A stretch of DNA of 64,000 bases from Prochlorococcus sp. AG-363-A16 (GTDB taxonomy: Bacteria; Cyanobacteriota; Cyanobacteriia; PCC-6307; Cyanobiaceae), in contig QCFB01000005.1 in NCBI GenBank assembly GCA_003280345.1, forward strand, positions 17,493-81,492, given 5' to 3'. The notes under the pieces were generated by a model. That model made no database searches, was not told the origin of the DNA, and saw only the letters and a program-made list of their open reading frames with translations. This document shows, piece after piece, positions 6,655-17,184 of the stretch. The number at the start of each line of letters is the position of its first letter. Position 1 is the first letter of the stretch. The position numbers and the translations under genes were made by a program.

Positions 6655-9600
6655 TTGGCGGCGATACGCCACCACATTTTAATTGCAGGACTCATTACCT
6701 CAGGAGGGATGGGTCTTGTTTATGCATCCACTGAGAAAAACACTTTTGATGAATTAGATGCAATATCCATATCTAGTGAAATTGTTGAATTAGAACCTGA
6801 AGAGACTTTCAATCAAAATTTAAAAGAAGTTCAAGCCTCACAGATAGTTACCTCAGATTCAAAACTTGAAGTAAATCCCCCTAAAGAGCTGCAACTGAGT
6901 GCTGATCTGCAAAGCTACGACTCTCGTAAGAAGCGCTTTGTCGCCAAAGGAAATGTAAAAGCATTTTTGAATGGGGCACTCCTTAAGGCCGATCATATTG
7001 AGTTTGATAAGGGTTTTAAGACTCTTTATGCAAGAGGAAAAGTTCGTTTTCGAAAGGGAACTCAATACTTCCAGGCAACCTCATTTAGATATAGCCTTGC
7101 CAAAAAGATAGGAGAACTTGAAGATGTTTATGGGGTTTTAGACCTCCAGTATTTAGGCAAAGATTTGAAGGAGATTTTTAAGAGCTCTTCAGCAATAAAT
7201 AGAGGAAGATCGTTAAATGGGGAGCCGAATAGTAAAGGAATTAACCGACAAAATACTGAATTTTCTAAAAATATTCAGGTTGATTTTAATCGTGAAAACA
7301 TAACAGCAGTTTCTCTTGGGGGAAACTCTTTTTTCAATTTATCTAATAGTCCAGACACCTCAAAGACAGTTTCAAATAAAGCGATAGATACTCACCTAGT
7401 TGATGAAACCATTGCTTGTCCAGCGTCATTACCTCCTATTCCTGACTGGCACCCTCAACCTTGGGCTGTCACAACTTGGGGTGGGCAAATGACCGATGCT
7501 AAGTTTGGTGAGGCATTTTTATTTGATGGAGATTTAAGAGAAGAATATTTATTTGGTGTTGGATTGCAGAAAAGGGTTTATCGTTCTGGACCTTTTTCTT
7601 TAGAGTTTGAGGCTGATTTGTTTGATCATTTAGCTAATAAGCAATCTGGAGGTAAATATAATCAATCAGTGCCATATGCTGATACTCCTGCACAAAATTT
7701 TGGGGAAGCAATTATAGGAATTGGGGCCAGACTTTGGCTCAATCCATGGCTGAATTTTGGTTTTGTAGAGGGGATTAGCGTTCATAGCTCTGTTAGTAAT
7801 TTTGAAAAAACATATAGAGATAAATACTCTCAATTATTAAACTATCTTGGCTTCGAAATAGAAGCACGTCTTTCAGAAAAGTATTCATTGGTGGGTAGAG
7901 TTCACCACCGCTCTGGTGTTTTTGGGACTTACGCAGGTGCAAGAGAAGGTAGCAATGCGTATTTAATTGGCCTTAGATATCGATTTGGCATAGAACCTAA
8001 GAAGCAATCTTTAGTTAACTTTCCTATTCCATATGGTTGTAGAGGCTCAGAGAAAATGATCAGAAAGATACCTCTTGCTCTTGACGATAGTTTAGATACT
8101 AACTCTTTAGAAGATTTTAATCCCTTTAGTCAAAGAAAAGTCGTAAAGCAAAAAACAAATGATTATTTAAAAAATGATTTATTTTATACCAATCTTTCTT
8201 ATTTAACTCCTGCTGAACAAGAGAGTTTAAGAGAAAAATCTATTGAGTTAGTTAACCAAAGAATTTACAATTTAAGATTTAAGGATAGTTTCGCTATTCA
8301 AGGCCGTTTAGGCATACAGACTTTATCTAAAAATGTTAATCAAGGAAACAGCGATACTGGTGTGCGTGTCGCTCAACTAGATGGTCAACAAAGAGCTAAA
8401 CTTATCACTGGTTCAATTACTCGTTGGAGGATACAAGCTTCGAAAATTCGGCTAAATCCGAATGGCTGGTCTACCTCAGGTATGAGTTTTACCAATGATC
8501 CCTTTACTCCTACTCAAACTAGGATTGACTCTGTTGATGTTAATGCTATTGAGCAAGGTAATGGGGATTTGTTGATCAAAACTAGAAAAAGTCGCCTGGT
8601 GATTGAGGAAAGATTAGCGATTCCAATCCCTAATGAAAGAAGAATTAAAAACAAATCAGAAGAGATAAAAAGCCGATGGGTATTTGGAATAGATCTTAGA
8701 GATCGTGATGGATTATTTATTGGAAGACAAGTTAAAACTATAAAAATTGGTTCAGAATTTTCTCTTTCTTTACAACCACAGTTTTTAATTCAACGTGCAG
8801 CAATAGATAAAACTAATAGCTACATCTCTAATGGGTCTTCTGTTACTAGTGACAAAGTCAGTAGCTCCATAAATTTCTCTGATTTGTTTGGTATGAGGGC
8901 TAAATTGAGAGGCCAAGTTCAAGATTGGGATGTAAGATTGGATTCAAATATTAGTACTTTTAATCTTGATAGATTTGCTAATGGATCCAGGTACTGGGGC
9001 AGTCTTAAAAAACCATTTAAAGCCCCATTGATTAATTCTGCTGAGGCTACAATTTTTGGTGCTTACCGATATAAGACCTGGAATGGATCTATAGGTGAAA
9101 CAGATATTTACACAGCCTATGGAAGTTATGTTGAGAAAAAGGATGAATGGGAATGGGGCAAAGTTAGCAATAAATATACATTGAGATTTGGAGCTGGAAA
9201 TTATCAAGCAGAGAAGAGAGGTGGCGGAGACCTTGCTCATCTTTGGCGAGCAAACCTATATTCATCTGTTGATTCTGAATATCCTATTTTGCAAGGTAAA
9301 GCTGCTAAATTAACTCCTTCACATGCTTACCGTTACTCTCCAGTACCAATTATCCCGGGCTTAAAGCTTAAAAGTAAACTTAGCACTTCTTACTTTGCTT
9401 ATGAAGATGGTAAGAATCAATCAACATTAAGTTTGAGTGGAGGACCTGAGCTAACTCTTGGCAAATTTATTAATCCATATTTGGATTATACAAAGCTTTC
9501 TGTGACATTGGGCGGCACACTTAAGCAAGGGGGAAGTCCATTTGAATTTGATGATGCTGTTGACCTTGCTACGCTCGGAGTAGGTTTGACTCAGCAAATA

Positions 9601-9849
9601 GCAGGTCCATTGGTTCTTAATTCAGGTATTGAATATAATATCGATGGAGGATCTAAGTATTATGGAAAAGAGATTAATTCTAGGTTTGAATTAAGATGGC
9701 AAAAGAGAACTTATGACCTGGCTTTATTTTATAGCCCTCATAAAGGTGTAGGTGGGTTAACTATAAGATTGCATGACTTTAGTTTTGATGGTACAGGTAT
9801 TCCATTTGTTCAATCAGATTCATTAAACAAGAAGCCATTTATTAGGTAA
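6655..9849 (+). CDS. LptD/OstA-like outer-membrane protein (DUF3769)
   Basis: A 1064-residue envelope protein. The N-terminus has a signal-peptide-like stretch (ILIAGLITSGGMGLVYAS) after a TTG start. Residues about 80-165 form an OstA/LptA-like beta domain (LSADLQSYDSRKKRFVAKG ... LKADHIEFDKG). The remainder is rich in alternating aromatic beta strands, as in an outer-membrane barrel, and matches the cyanobacterial DUF3769 family regarded as LptD homologues. The likely role is insertion of lipopolysaccharide-type lipid in the outer membrane; this is inferred from the family. It stands alone between psbI and convergent leuD. Confidence 0.8.
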   Translation: MAAIRHHILIAGLITSGGMGLVYASTEKNTFDELDAISISSEIVELEPEETFNQNLKEVQASQIVTSDSKLEVNPPKELQLSADLQSYDSRKKRFVAKGNVKAFLNGALLKADHIEFDKGFKTLYARGKVRFRKGTQYFQATSFRYSLAKKIGELEDVYGVLDLQYLGKDLKEIFKSSSAINRGRSLNGEPNSKGINRQNTEFSKNIQVDFNRENITAVSLGGNSFFNLSNSPDTSKTVSNKAIDTHLVDETIACPASLPPIPDWHPQPWAVTTWGGQMTDAKFGEAFLFDGDLREEYLFGVGLQKRVYRSGPFSLEFEADLFDHLANKQSGGKYNQSVPYADTPAQNFGEAIIGIGARLWLNPWLNFGFVEGISVHSSVSNFEKTYRDKYSQLLNYLGFEIEARLSEKYSLVGRVHHRSGVFGTYAGAREGSNAYLIGLRYRFGIEPKKQSLVNFPIPYGCRGSEKMIRKIPLALDDSLDTNSLEDFNPFSQRKVVKQKTNDYLKNDLFYTNLSYLTPAEQESLREKSIELVNQRIYNLRFKDSFAIQGRLGIQTLSKNVNQGNSDTGVRVAQLDGQQRAKLITGSITRWRIQASKIRLNPNGWSTSGMSFTNDPFTPTQTRIDSVDVNAIEQGNGDLLIKTRKSRLVIEERLAIPIPNERRIKNKSEEIKSRWVFGIDLRDRDGLFIGRQVKTIKIGSEFSLSLQPQFLIQRAAIDKTNSYISNGSSVTSDKVSSSINFSDLFGMRAKLRGQVQDWDVRLDSNISTFNLDRFANGSRYWGSLKKPFKAPLINSAEATIFGAYRYKTWNGSIGETDIYTAYGSYVEKKDEWEWGKVSNKYTLRFGAGNYQAEKRGGGDLAHLWRANLYSSVDSEYPILQGKAAKLTPSHAYRYSPVPIIPGLKLKSKLSTSYFAYEDGKNQSTLSLSGGPELTLGKFINPYLDYTKLSVTLGGTLKQGGSPFEFDDAVDLATLGVGLTQQIAGPLVLNSGIEYNIDGGSKYYGKEINSRFELRWQKRTYDLALFYSPHKGVGGLTIRLHDFSFDGTGIPFVQSDSLNKKPFIR

Positions 9850-9862
9850 TAATGTAATAGGA

Positions 9863-10513
9863 CTAATAGCTTCTTTCCTTAGGTTTGGCATCGATATTAA
9901 AGTTATTTAAATAGGGTATATTTAATTTCGCATTTTGAAGTTCTTTATTTTTTGAGATTAACTGTGAAGTTACATCCCAGCTGCCATTAAGTAACATTTC
10001 TCTAGGGCCTTGCTCTAATTTAATTCTCCAATTTCCAGCTGGGCTTATTAGGGACTCTTTTTGCAGGTCAAGATTGTAAATCTGCTCATATTTCATTGTG
10101 ACTGATTCTTGTATTTCTTGAATTGTTGATATTGAACTTGTTGCACATGGAATGCCTAGTGCTAGGCAATTTCCATAAAATATTTCGGCAAAGCTTTGAC
10201 CGATAATTGCTCGAATACCCCAGCGCATCAGTGCTTGAGGTGCATGCTCCCTGCTAGAACCACAACCAAAATTTTCATTGACTATTAATATCTTGCTACC
10301 TTGATTTTGGGGTAAATCAAATGGATGTAATCCATTTAGCTGAATTCGATCGTCTGCAAAAACACTCTTACCTAAAGATTCGAAACTTACACATTTAAGG
10401 AATCGGGCAGGGATAATTCGATCGGTATCAATATCATCACCTTTTAATGCAAAGGATCTTCCGATTACTTGATTAACTACACCAATTGGGAAGTTTGAAT
10501 TTTGTAGGACCAT
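9863..10513 (-). CDS. leuD: 3-isopropylmalate dehydratase small subunit
   Basis: With LeuC it isomerises 2- and 3-isopropylmalate in leucine synthesis. Family segments are DDIDTDRIIPARFLK (about 24-38) and NFGCGSSREHAPQAL, followed by the FAEIFYGNCLALGIPC region. The protein is 216 residues. It lies 18 bp downstream of leuC in the same direction, and its 3' end is 13 bp from the convergent lptD-like gene. Confidence 0.95.
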   Translation of the reverse strand: MVLQNSNFPIGVVNQVIGRSFALKGDDIDTDRIIPARFLKCVSFESLGKSVFADDRIQLNGLHPFDLPQNQGSKILIVNENFGCGSSREHAPQALMRWGIRAIIGQSFAEIFYGNCLALGIPCATSSISTIQEIQESVTMKYEQIYNLDLQKESLISPAGNWRIKLEQGPREMLLNGSWDVTSQLISKNKELQNAKLNIPYLNNFNIDAKPKERSY

Positions 10514-10531
10514 AATTTTGATAATGAATAT

Positions 10532-11947
10532 TTAGGAGTTGGTTTTCAGCAAGGTTCTGACATCAGTCACCTTCCCTGTCACAGCAGCAGCAGCAACCAT
10601 TGCAGGACTCATTAGGAGTGTTCTGCCTTTTGCTGACCCTTGACGTCCTTTGAAGTTTCTATTACTTGAGCTTGCGCTGATTTGATCTCCTTCAAGACGA
10701 TCTGCATTCATGGCAAGACACATCGAACAGCCAGGCTCACGCCATTCAAACCCAGCTTTCCTAAATAAAATATCTAAACCTTGATCTTTTGCAGCTTGCG
10801 CTACATGCTCAGAGCCAGGTACTACAAATGCTTTGACCCCTTTTGCGACTTGACGATTTTTGGCAATTTCTGCAGCAGCTTGGAGGTCGCTAATTCGACC
10901 ATTTGTACAGCTGCCTATGAAACAAACATCTATTGGGACACCAGCGATCTTGGTGCCAGGTTTTAGCCCCATATAGAGATAGGCCTCTTCAGCTATCAAA
11001 CGATCACTGCATTGAAGTAAAGATGGAGATGGGAGTGGCTCATCGATAGATATCCCTTGGCCAGGAGTGATGCCCCATGTGATTGTTGGGTTGATTTTTG
11101 ACATATCAAAGCGAACTTCGTCATCGAAATGAGCTTTAGGGTCGCTTCGTAAGCTTTCCCACCAGTTAACTGCTCGATTCCATGCTTCACCATATGGGCT
11201 ATGAATACGCCCTTCTAAATATTCAAAAGTAACTTCATCAGGATTGAAATAGCCACAACGAGCACCGCCTTCGATAGCCATATTGCAGATCGTCATCCTT
11301 TCCTCCATGGAGAGAGAAGTTGCTCCAGGGCCAGCAAATTCATACGCATACCCCACACCTCCTTTGACGCCAAGCGTACGTATTACGTGCAAAATGAGAT
11401 CTTTGGCATAAACCCCAGCATTGAGTTGCCCGTCTAACCAAATGCGGCGCACTTTTAACTTGTTGATAGCGAGGCTTTGACTGGCCAGTACATCTCTTAC
11501 TTGACTTGTACCTATCCCAAATGCGATTGCTCCAAAAGCTCCATGAGTGGAGGTGTGGGAGTCCCCGCATGCCACAGTCATCCCAGGTTGGGTAAGACCT
11601 AACTCAGGAGCGATTACATGAACAATGCCTTGATTTCCACTCCCAATACCATGCATTTTGATGCCATAGGTTTTGCAGTTTTTTTCGAGGGTACTGATCA
11701 TCTCTTCAGCAAGAGGATCAGGGAAAGGACGTTTTTGATTGATTGTCGGAACAATATGGTCGACAGTTGCCACCGTTTGCTCAGGGCACTTAACTTGCAA
11801 ACCTTTATCTTTTAAAGCTGCGAAGGCTTGTGGACTAGTGACCTCATGGATTAAATGTAGGCCTACAAAAAGTTGAGTAGACCCTCCTGGAAGATTGGCT
11901 ACTCGATGCAAATCCCAAACTTTGTCGTAGAGAGTGCAGGAGCTCAA
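10532..11947 (-). CDS. leuC: 3-isopropylmalate dehydratase large subunit
   Basis: Aconitase-superfamily enzyme carrying a 4Fe-4S cluster. Cluster ligands are visible in [12 protein letters not shown] and in [16 protein letters not shown]. The N-terminal [10 protein letters not shown] and [15 protein letters not shown] segments also fit. At 471 residues it is full length. leuC and leuD form a two-gene operon; cinA is 26 bp upstream in the same direction. Confidence 0.96.
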   Translation of the reverse strand: MSSCTLYDKVWDLHRVANLPGGSTQLFVGLHLIHEVTSPQAFAALKDKGLQVKCPEQTVATVDHIVPTINQKRPFPDPLAEEMISTLEKNCKTYGIKMHGIGSGNQGIVHVIAPELGLTQPGMTVACGDSHTSTHGAFGAIAFGIGTSQVRDVLASQSLAINKLKVRRIWLDGQLNAGVYAKDLILHVIRTLGVKGGVGYAYEFAGPGATSLSMEERMTICNMAIEGGARCGYFNPDEVTFEYLEGRIHSPYGEAWNRAVNWWESLRSDPKAHFDDEVRFDMSKINPTITWGITPGQGISIDEPLPSPSLLQCSDRLIAEEAYLYMGLKPGTKIAGVPIDVCFIGSCTNGRISDLQAAAEIAKNRQVAKGVKAFVVPGSEHVAQAAKDQGLDILFRKAGFEWREPGCSMCLAMNADRLEGDQISASSSNRNFKGRQGSAKGRTLLMSPAMVAAAAVTGKVTDVRTLLKTNS

Positions 11948-11973
11948 TGTTTAAATTCCATAGGCGAAGCACC

Positions 11974-13269
11974 CTAACCCCGAGCTAGCAGAAGTATGCG
12001 CAGTTGATTGAGAGCTCTAATAACACTCAACCGCTGAATATCGCCTCTTTTTCTATGTGTGCCGAAGTTTTCTGAGGTTGATGAACAAATATGAGGACCT
12101 GCCACAGCAAAGTGAACTAAACCAATTGGTTTGGATTGTGTCCCTCCGGCTGGTCCTGCTATTCCAGTTACAGCAATTCCCCAATCTGATTGGAATTTTT
12201 CGCGGGCACCTTTTGCCATTGCCTGAGCAACTGGGGCAGAAACTGCACCATGAGTAATGAGCATTTGGGCTGGGATGTCTAGCAAACTTTCCTTCATGAG
12301 ATTGGTATACACAATTACTCCTCCTATGAAAGCTTCTGAAGCTCCAGGAATTGCAGTCAAGGCGGCACCAATACCTCCGCCTGTGCATGACTCTGCGACT
12401 GACATGCTTTGCCCACGTTTGCGCAGCAACTCAAGGACAACAGATGCCAAGCTGTCGCTTTCATACCCATAAAGTTGCAAGCCAGTCCTTAGACGAAGCT
12501 CACTTTCTATTGGAGTGATTAATTGATTAGCTTTGGTGCGATTAGCTTCTTTGGCAGTTATTCGCAACTTGACCTCTCCTAACTCTGCGTATGGAGCCAC
12601 GGTTGGGTTTCTTATCTGTAGAAGATCGTGTATTTGTTCAGCTAATGCAGACTCGCTAATCCCTGTAAAACGAAGGACCTTGCTAACTAAAACTTGATTA
12701 GTTCCTTCATTAGCTTGAAGCCATGGGACTGCTGAATTAATCCACATTTCTTTGAGTTCAGAGGGGACACCTGGAAAAGTCATTAAAGTGAATCCAGGTT
12801 TAGGTGACCAGATAATTCCTGGGGCTGTTCCTATTGGATTAGGAATAACCTCAGCTCCACATGGAATGAGAGCTTGTTTTCGGTTGCTCTCTACAAAGGC
12901 ACATTTATTAGTGGCTAGTTTCTCTTTTATATCTATTAAAATCTCGGCTCTTTCTTCTAAAGGTGCATTAAATGCAGTTGCTATTGCTTGAGTCGTTAGA
13001 TCATCTGGTGTTGGTCCAAGACCACCTGTGGTGATAAGGATTCGACTACGATTTGAAATGTCAATTATTGCTCCTTGTAATCGTTCTAAATTATCACCAA
13101 CTACACTTTGCCTGTAGTGAGAGAGTCCTAGAGATGATAATTCCTCGGCTAGCCATCGAGCATTTGTATTAATTATATTCCCAAGTAATATTTCAGTGCC
13201 AATACAAAGTATCTCTACCCCATATTTCTTTTTTTTATCTTCAGGATAAGGAGATTGAGCTATTGTCAC
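11974..13269 (-). CDS. cinA: CinA-like protein
   Basis: Two-domain protein of 431 residues. The N-terminal molybdopterin-binding-like domain starts [20 protein letters not shown] and contains [13 protein letters not shown]. The C-terminal CinA/nicotinamide-nucleotide amidase domain contains [15 protein letters not shown] and [13 protein letters not shown]. The family is linked to competence and to NMN deamidation in pyridine-nucleotide salvage. The GTG start overlaps the 3' end of glyA by 29 bases, which suggests translational coupling; no closer in-frame start precedes the domain. Confidence 0.92.
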   Translation of the reverse strand: MTIAQSPYPEDKKKKYGVEILCIGTEILLGNIINTNARWLAEELSSLGLSHYRQSVVGDNLERLQGAIIDISNRSRILITTGGLGPTPDDLTTQAIATAFNAPLEERAEILIDIKEKLATNKCAFVESNRKQALIPCGAEVIPNPIGTAPGIIWSPKPGFTLMTFPGVPSELKEMWINSAVPWLQANEGTNQVLVSKVLRFTGISESALAEQIHDLLQIRNPTVAPYAELGEVKLRITAKEANRTKANQLITPIESELRLRTGLQLYGYESDSLASVVLELLRKRGQSMSVAESCTGGGIGAALTAIPGASEAFIGGVIVYTNLMKESLLDIPAQMLITHGAVSAPVAQAMAKGAREKFQSDWGIAVTGIAGPAGGTQSKPIGLVHFAVAGPHICSSTSENFGTHRKRGDIQRLSVIRALNQLRILLLARG

Positions 13270-14515
13270 TGTAGAGAGGGAATTTAGTGCAAAGCTCTAA
13301 TACTTTGTCTTTGCAGTTTTTTTGTATATGTTCATCTTCCGGGTTTAGCAATTTATTTGCAATCACGTCTGCAACTTCTGAGAAGGCTTCTTCATCAAAA
13401 CCTCGGGTAGTTAGGGCTGCACTACCTAATCTCAGTCCACTCGTTACAAATGGGGACTCTGGATCAAAAGGAACAGTGTTTTTGTTAGCGGTGATGTTGA
13501 CTTCACTGATCAACAAGTCAGCTACTTTCCCAGTCATACCGATGCTTCTTAGATCAAGAAGGACTATGTGGTTGTCTGTTCCTTTGCTCACAACTGAGAT
13601 TCCTCTTTTGCTGATTTGACTAGCTAAGGCTTTTGCATTGGCAACAATCTGTGTGCTGTAGCTAAGAAAATCTGGCTGTAGAGCTTCTCCAAATGCAACT
13701 GCTTTAGCTGCAATTACGTGCTCAAGAGGCCCACCTTGGGACCCAGGGAAAACAGCTTTATCAAATTTACGGCCAAAATCTTCATCTCTACATAACATCA
13801 AACCGCCTCTTGGTCCACGAAGTGTTTTGTGAGTAGTAGTAGTGACTACATCACAGTGAGGCACAGGGTTGGGGTGGATTCCTGCTGCAACAAGCCCTGC
13901 TATATGGGCAATATCAGCTAATAAATATGCACCTACTTCATCTGCAATTGAGCGGAAAGCAGCAAAGTCGATAGTACGTGGATACGCGGAGAATCCGCAT
14001 ACAATTAATTTGGGACGATGTTCCAGTGCTTGTTTCCTAATGGCTTCCATATCGAGTATTTGAGTCTGCGGATCAACGCCATAACTAACTATTTTGAACC
14101 ACTTTCCGCTGACGTTCACTGGTGAACCGTGGGTTAGATGTCCTCCATGAGAAAGGTCCATCCCCATAATTGTTTCTCCAGGTTTTAGTAAAGCTAGAAA
14201 TACAGCGAAATTAGCTTGAGCCCCACTATGCGGTTGTACGTTTGCCCAAGCTGCATTGAAGAGCTTCTTGGCACGTTGAATAGCTAATTCTTCGATTGCA
14301 TCAATGTGCTCACAGCCTCCGTAATAACGTTTATGAGGAAGACCTTCTGCATATTTATTTGTCAGTACAGAGCCTTGAGCTTGCATTACAGCTTTTGAAG
14401 TGAAGTTTTCACTTGCAATTAATTCCAGGTGGGTTTCCTGCCTTTTTCGCTCCTCATTAATTAACTTGGCAATGGCGGCATCAGTGTCCGTCAAAGCAGC
14501 ATTAATTTTATTCAA
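13241..14515 (-). CDS. glyA: Serine hydroxymethyltransferase
   Basis: PLP enzyme converting serine and tetrahydrofolate to glycine and methylenetetrahydrofolate. The PLP lysine lies in [16 protein letters not shown]. Also visible are [38 protein letters not shown] and [13 protein letters not shown]. The 424-residue length is normal. It is the first gene of a run continuing into cinA, leuC and leuD, with tRNA-Arg about 130 bp upstream. Confidence 0.97.
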   Translation of the reverse strand: MNKINAALTDTDAAIAKLINEERKRQETHLELIASENFTSKAVMQAQGSVLTNKYAEGLPHKRYYGGCEHIDAIEELAIQRAKKLFNAAWANVQPHSGAQANFAVFLALLKPGETIMGMDLSHGGHLTHGSPVNVSGKWFKIVSYGVDPQTQILDMEAIRKQALEHRPKLIVCGFSAYPRTIDFAAFRSIADEVGAYLLADIAHIAGLVAAGIHPNPVPHCDVVTTTTHKTLRGPRGGLMLCRDEDFGRKFDKAVFPGSQGGPLEHVIAAKAVAFGEALQPDFLSYSTQIVANAKALASQISKRGISVVSKGTDNHIVLLDLRSIGMTGKVADLLISEVNITANKNTVPFDPESPFVTSGLRLGSAALTTRGFDEEAFSEVADVIANKLLNPEDEHIQKNCKDKVLELCTKFPLYSDNSSISLS

Positions 14516-14615
14516 GGAGCGATCCTCCGTATTTGTTGGATAGAAACTTAGCGATAGTAGGCAATGTCTCTTCTGTATTCAAAATCTTTTGGAAGTTGCT
14601 TCTTAGAAAGAGAGC

Positions 14616-14642
14616 TAAAAAAAAACTGCCCGCAGGGCAGTT
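14616..14642 (-). terminator. Rho-independent terminator of tRNA-Arg
   Basis: Read on the minus strand, AACTGCCC (right arm, 14642-14635) pairs perfectly with GGGCAGTT (14631-14624) around a 3-base loop and is followed by a run of T (A-run 14616-14625 on the plus strand). It lies 6 bp past the tRNA 3' end. Confidence 0.88.
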
Positions 14643-14647
14643 ATGAG

Positions 14648-14721
14648 CGCGCCTGGAGAGATTCGAACTCCCGACCCTCTGATCCGTAGTCAGATGCTCT
14701 AATCCGCTGAGCTACAGGCGC
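14648..14721 (-). tRNA. tRNA-Arg (anticodon ACG)
   Basis: The minus strand folds into a standard cloverleaf. The acceptor stem is GCGCCTG with CAGGCGC, the anticodon arm TCTGA-CTACGGA-TCAGA shows anticodon ACG, and the T arm contains TTCGAAT. The discriminator base is G. CCA is not encoded. It is followed by a strong terminator. Confidence 0.95.
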
Positions 14722-14795
14722 ATGAAGGATTCAATAAGAGCCCATAGAGGGGGTGTTAGTCAACTTAATCATGTAGAGAACCCCGTAACTCTTTG

Positions 14796-14827
14796 AAAAA
14801 TCAATAAGTTTTTTACTATTGATTTTT
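14796..14827. repeat. AT-rich inverted repeat
   Basis: A perfect 11-bp inverted repeat, AAAAATCAATA (14796-14806) and TATTGATTTTT (14817-14827), with a 10-base loop. It lies between tRNA-Arg and the DUF3181-like gene. It ends in a T-run on both strands and could be a weak bidirectional terminator; stem stability is low. Confidence 0.5.
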
Positions 14828-14893
14828 CTCGAGTTGTCTTTTTTTTGATTTTGCACCAACTAGCTAAGGGGAAGAATCCTTTACTAGAAAGGA

Positions 14894-15208
14894 ATGATTC
14901 ACACTAAAGAACTTTTCATGACTCTCGATCCAGCTGAAATGAGAGAACTTCAAATTTCCATTGGAGATCGTATCTATATTCAAGTGGCTAATTGGCATCT
15001 TTATCTTGGTGATGCTGGCTTAGCAGAGGCTCTTGCCATGGAATGCAATGCAAATCTTGATCAAGGGCCTAATGTTGCGGCAAGAAAGGGTTTGGAGGCA
15101 GTTCAGGTCGCATTAGGTGGAGGCAATACCCATATGCCTTTAGCTCGATTAATACCTCCTGGACAGCTTTTTGATCTTGAGGAGATTTTGGGCCCCTATT
15201 GCAGATAA
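14894..15208 (+). CDS. DUF3181-like small conserved protein
   Basis: A 104-residue soluble protein with the pattern IGDRIYIQVANWHLYLGDAGLAEALA, which resembles the cyanobacterial DUF3181 family as I remember it; function unknown. The C-terminal half (VQVALGGGNTHMPLARLIP) fits the same family. A second in-frame ATG at residue 10 (14921) is an alternative start. The next gene follows after 25 bp. Confidence 0.68.
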   Translation: MIHTKELFMTLDPAEMRELQISIGDRIYIQVANWHLYLGDAGLAEALAMECNANLDQGPNVAARKGLEAVQVALGGGNTHMPLARLIPPGQLFDLEEILGPYCR

Positions 15209-15233
15209 GGTTGTTTTGACTAACTGAGGGCCC

Positions 15234-15515
15234 TTGCTCATTATCGAGGTTACTAATGTTCGAGAGGTCATGCGGCAACGCTTTGGATCTCTTGGTGGCC
15301 GGCTTATAGGAAAGGTCGTTAATGAGGAGGCTCAGGTGGAAAAAGCTTTGATTGAGGAAATGGAAATTGCTTTCCAAGAATTTGGGATAGAGGCTCGAAT
15401 CCTTTCCGTACAAGGCCCTGAGTTGTCAGAAGATAAAAATTTGGAATTTCCACTTCAAGTTCGAGAGGATCGCAAAGTACTCCTTAAAGACGACCAATCT
15501 TTGTCCGAAGAATGA
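15234..15515 (+). CDS. Conserved hypothetical protein
   Basis: A 93-residue acidic protein beginning at a TTG. The core, QRFGSLGGRLIGKVVNEEAQVEKALIEEMEIAFQ split across two helices, looks like a conserved picocyanobacterial protein, but I do not recognise a domain of known function. There is no membrane segment. An in-frame ATG at residue 13 (15270) would remove IIEVTNVREV. Its 3' end overlaps convergent murJ by 32 bp. Confidence 0.6.
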   Translation: MLIIEVTNVREVMRQRFGSLGGRLIGKVVNEEAQVEKALIEEMEIAFQEFGIEARILSVQGPELSEDKNLEFPLQVREDRKVLLKDDQSLSEE

Positions 15516-17097
15516 TTATGAGGTCATCAATTTCTTGAACTTTTAACCAGCTACCTATTAGTCCAAACGTCAAAATACAAGCTGCAGTACATGTAATTGT
15601 TTGCATTAATAGTCCCCAAAAACTTATAGGCCAATGCCATATCAGGATTGACTTTAATGACCAGCCAATTAAGCCTGCAACGGTTCCTGAAAAAAATAAT
15701 TTGAGGCTATCTTTAGCCCAATCTCTTAAAGGCAACCCTCCAAGTCGTTTATGAAGACTGAATAAAAGTGCTGTAGATGTAAGTAAGTTGACACCAACAG
15801 TTGCTAGCACCAGCCCAGGTGCACCAAAGTTGAATGGAGATTGGTTGCCCCACGGTGTTGGACCTCCAATTAAGATCCAATCGAAAAGACCATTTAGAGC
15901 TATCCCCGCAATTGACAGGCGAAAAGGTGTTTTCCCATCACCTAGAGCATAGAAAACTCGAACTAATACATCTCTTCCCAGATATGCAGGCATCCCAATC
16001 CCGTATGCCATTAATAATCCAGCTACGAGATTTACTGCTTTGCTATCAAATGCTCCTCTCTCATAAACAAGACTCACTATTGAGTTAGCTAGAATTATAA
16101 AAATTGCTCCCAAAGGAATCATGCTTGCGGATGAAAGCATGATTCCTTGACGAATTCTTTTTAATAATTCATTTTGATTTTGAGGTCCAGTGAGCTTAGA
16201 AAAAGTTGGAAGGAGGGGAATTAGTAAAGCATTAGAAATTAAGCCTAAAGGTGCCTGGACTATAAAAGTTGCGTAGCTCAATCCTGCGGCTGCCCCAACA
16301 ATGTTGGAGGCAAAAAATAGATCAGTAAATACGTTTATTTGCAACATCCCTGATGAAAGAGTCGCAGGAGCAATTATTTGCAAAACCTCTTTTACTCCTT
16401 GGTGATTCAAGTCCCAAACGAGTCTCATCTTTGCTAATCCCTTTTGAATTAGGGCAGGGAGTTGAAGCAGCCATTGGAGCAAAGCGCCAGTCAAGGTAGC
16501 TACGGCGAGAAGAATTCCGCCTTTTGCTTCAAGGTTCAAAGAGCCGTTAGCTGGACCGTTGATTAGCCAAAAGGTGCTTACTCCAACTATTAAGACCAAA
16601 CTTGAGGTGAGAGGGGAAATGGCTGGAACAAAGAATTCATCATTCGCATTTAATGAGCCAAACCCAAGCCCTATTAACCCTGCAAAGAGGGCTATTGGGG
16701 CCATGATCTGTAATTGCAAAACTGCAATTTTGTGAATTTCCGGACTTAGGCCTGGACCCAGAATATTGATTAGCGGATTAGCAGCTAACACTAGAAATCC
16801 GGTAACGATTATCAGAACTCCACTCACCAATGTGTTTATTGCAGCAAGTACATATGCACCTTCTTGCTTTGTTCGTCGGCTGAGAACACTAACCATTGCA
16901 TTATGAAATGGTCCGTTTATTCCTCCTAAGAGGATTAAAAAAAATCCTGGCAAGACGTATGCATAGCTGTACGCGTCATAAGCGGCACCCACTCCAAATG
17001 CGCCAGCTATTACAAGCTGACGAGCCATTCCACCTGCTTTGCTTAGTAGGGTCCCTAATGTGACTACTAAGGCAATGCGCTTGAGAGATCTCGACAT
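15484..17097 (-). CDS. murJ: Lipid II flippase MurJ
   Basis: MATE-superfamily integral membrane protein that flips lipid II for peptidoglycan synthesis. The N-terminus has the MviN pattern TLLSKAGGMARQLVIAGAFG followed by about 14 hydrophobic segments; LGRDVLVRVFYALGDGKTP is the typical loop near residue 380. The length of 537 residues is full. It diverges from sfsA across an 87-bp spacer that contains a perfect 20-bp palindrome. Confidence 0.93.
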   Translation of the reverse strand: MSRSLKRIALVVTLGTLLSKAGGMARQLVIAGAFGVGAAYDAYSYAYVLPGFFLILLGGINGPFHNAMVSVLSRRTKQEGAYVLAAINTLVSGVLIIVTGFLVLAANPLINILGPGLSPEIHKIAVLQLQIMAPIALFAGLIGLGFGSLNANDEFFVPAISPLTSSLVLIVGVSTFWLINGPANGSLNLEAKGGILLAVATLTGALLQWLLQLPALIQKGLAKMRLVWDLNHQGVKEVLQIIAPATLSSGMLQINVFTDLFFASNIVGAAAGLSYATFIVQAPLGLISNALLIPLLPTFSKLTGPQNQNELLKRIRQGIMLSSASMIPLGAIFIILANSIVSLVYERGAFDSKAVNLVAGLLMAYGIGMPAYLGRDVLVRVFYALGDGKTPFRLSIAGIALNGLFDWILIGGPTPWGNQSPFNFGAPGLVLATVGVNLLTSTALLFSLHKRLGGLPLRDWAKDSLKLFFSGTVAGLIGWSLKSILIWHWPISFWGLLMQTITCTAACILTFGLIGSWLKVQEIDDLIIILRTKIGRL

Positions 17098-17155
17098 TCT
17101 TTAGCCCAAGACAATCACAATTGGTTAGTAAGCATTATTAGTGTTTTCTCCTCGA

Positions 17156-17175
17156 GTCACTATTGCAATAGTGAC
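17156..17175. promoter_or_regulatory. Perfect 20-bp palindrome upstream of sfsA
   Basis: GTCACTATTG followed directly by its reverse complement CAATAGTGAC, ending 9 bp before the sfsA ATG and 58 bp before murJ. With no loop it is more like an operator for a dimeric regulator than a terminator, although it could also form a cruciform or block ribosome access. The protein partner is unknown. Confidence 0.55.
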
Positions 17176-17184
17176 GAAGCTCAG

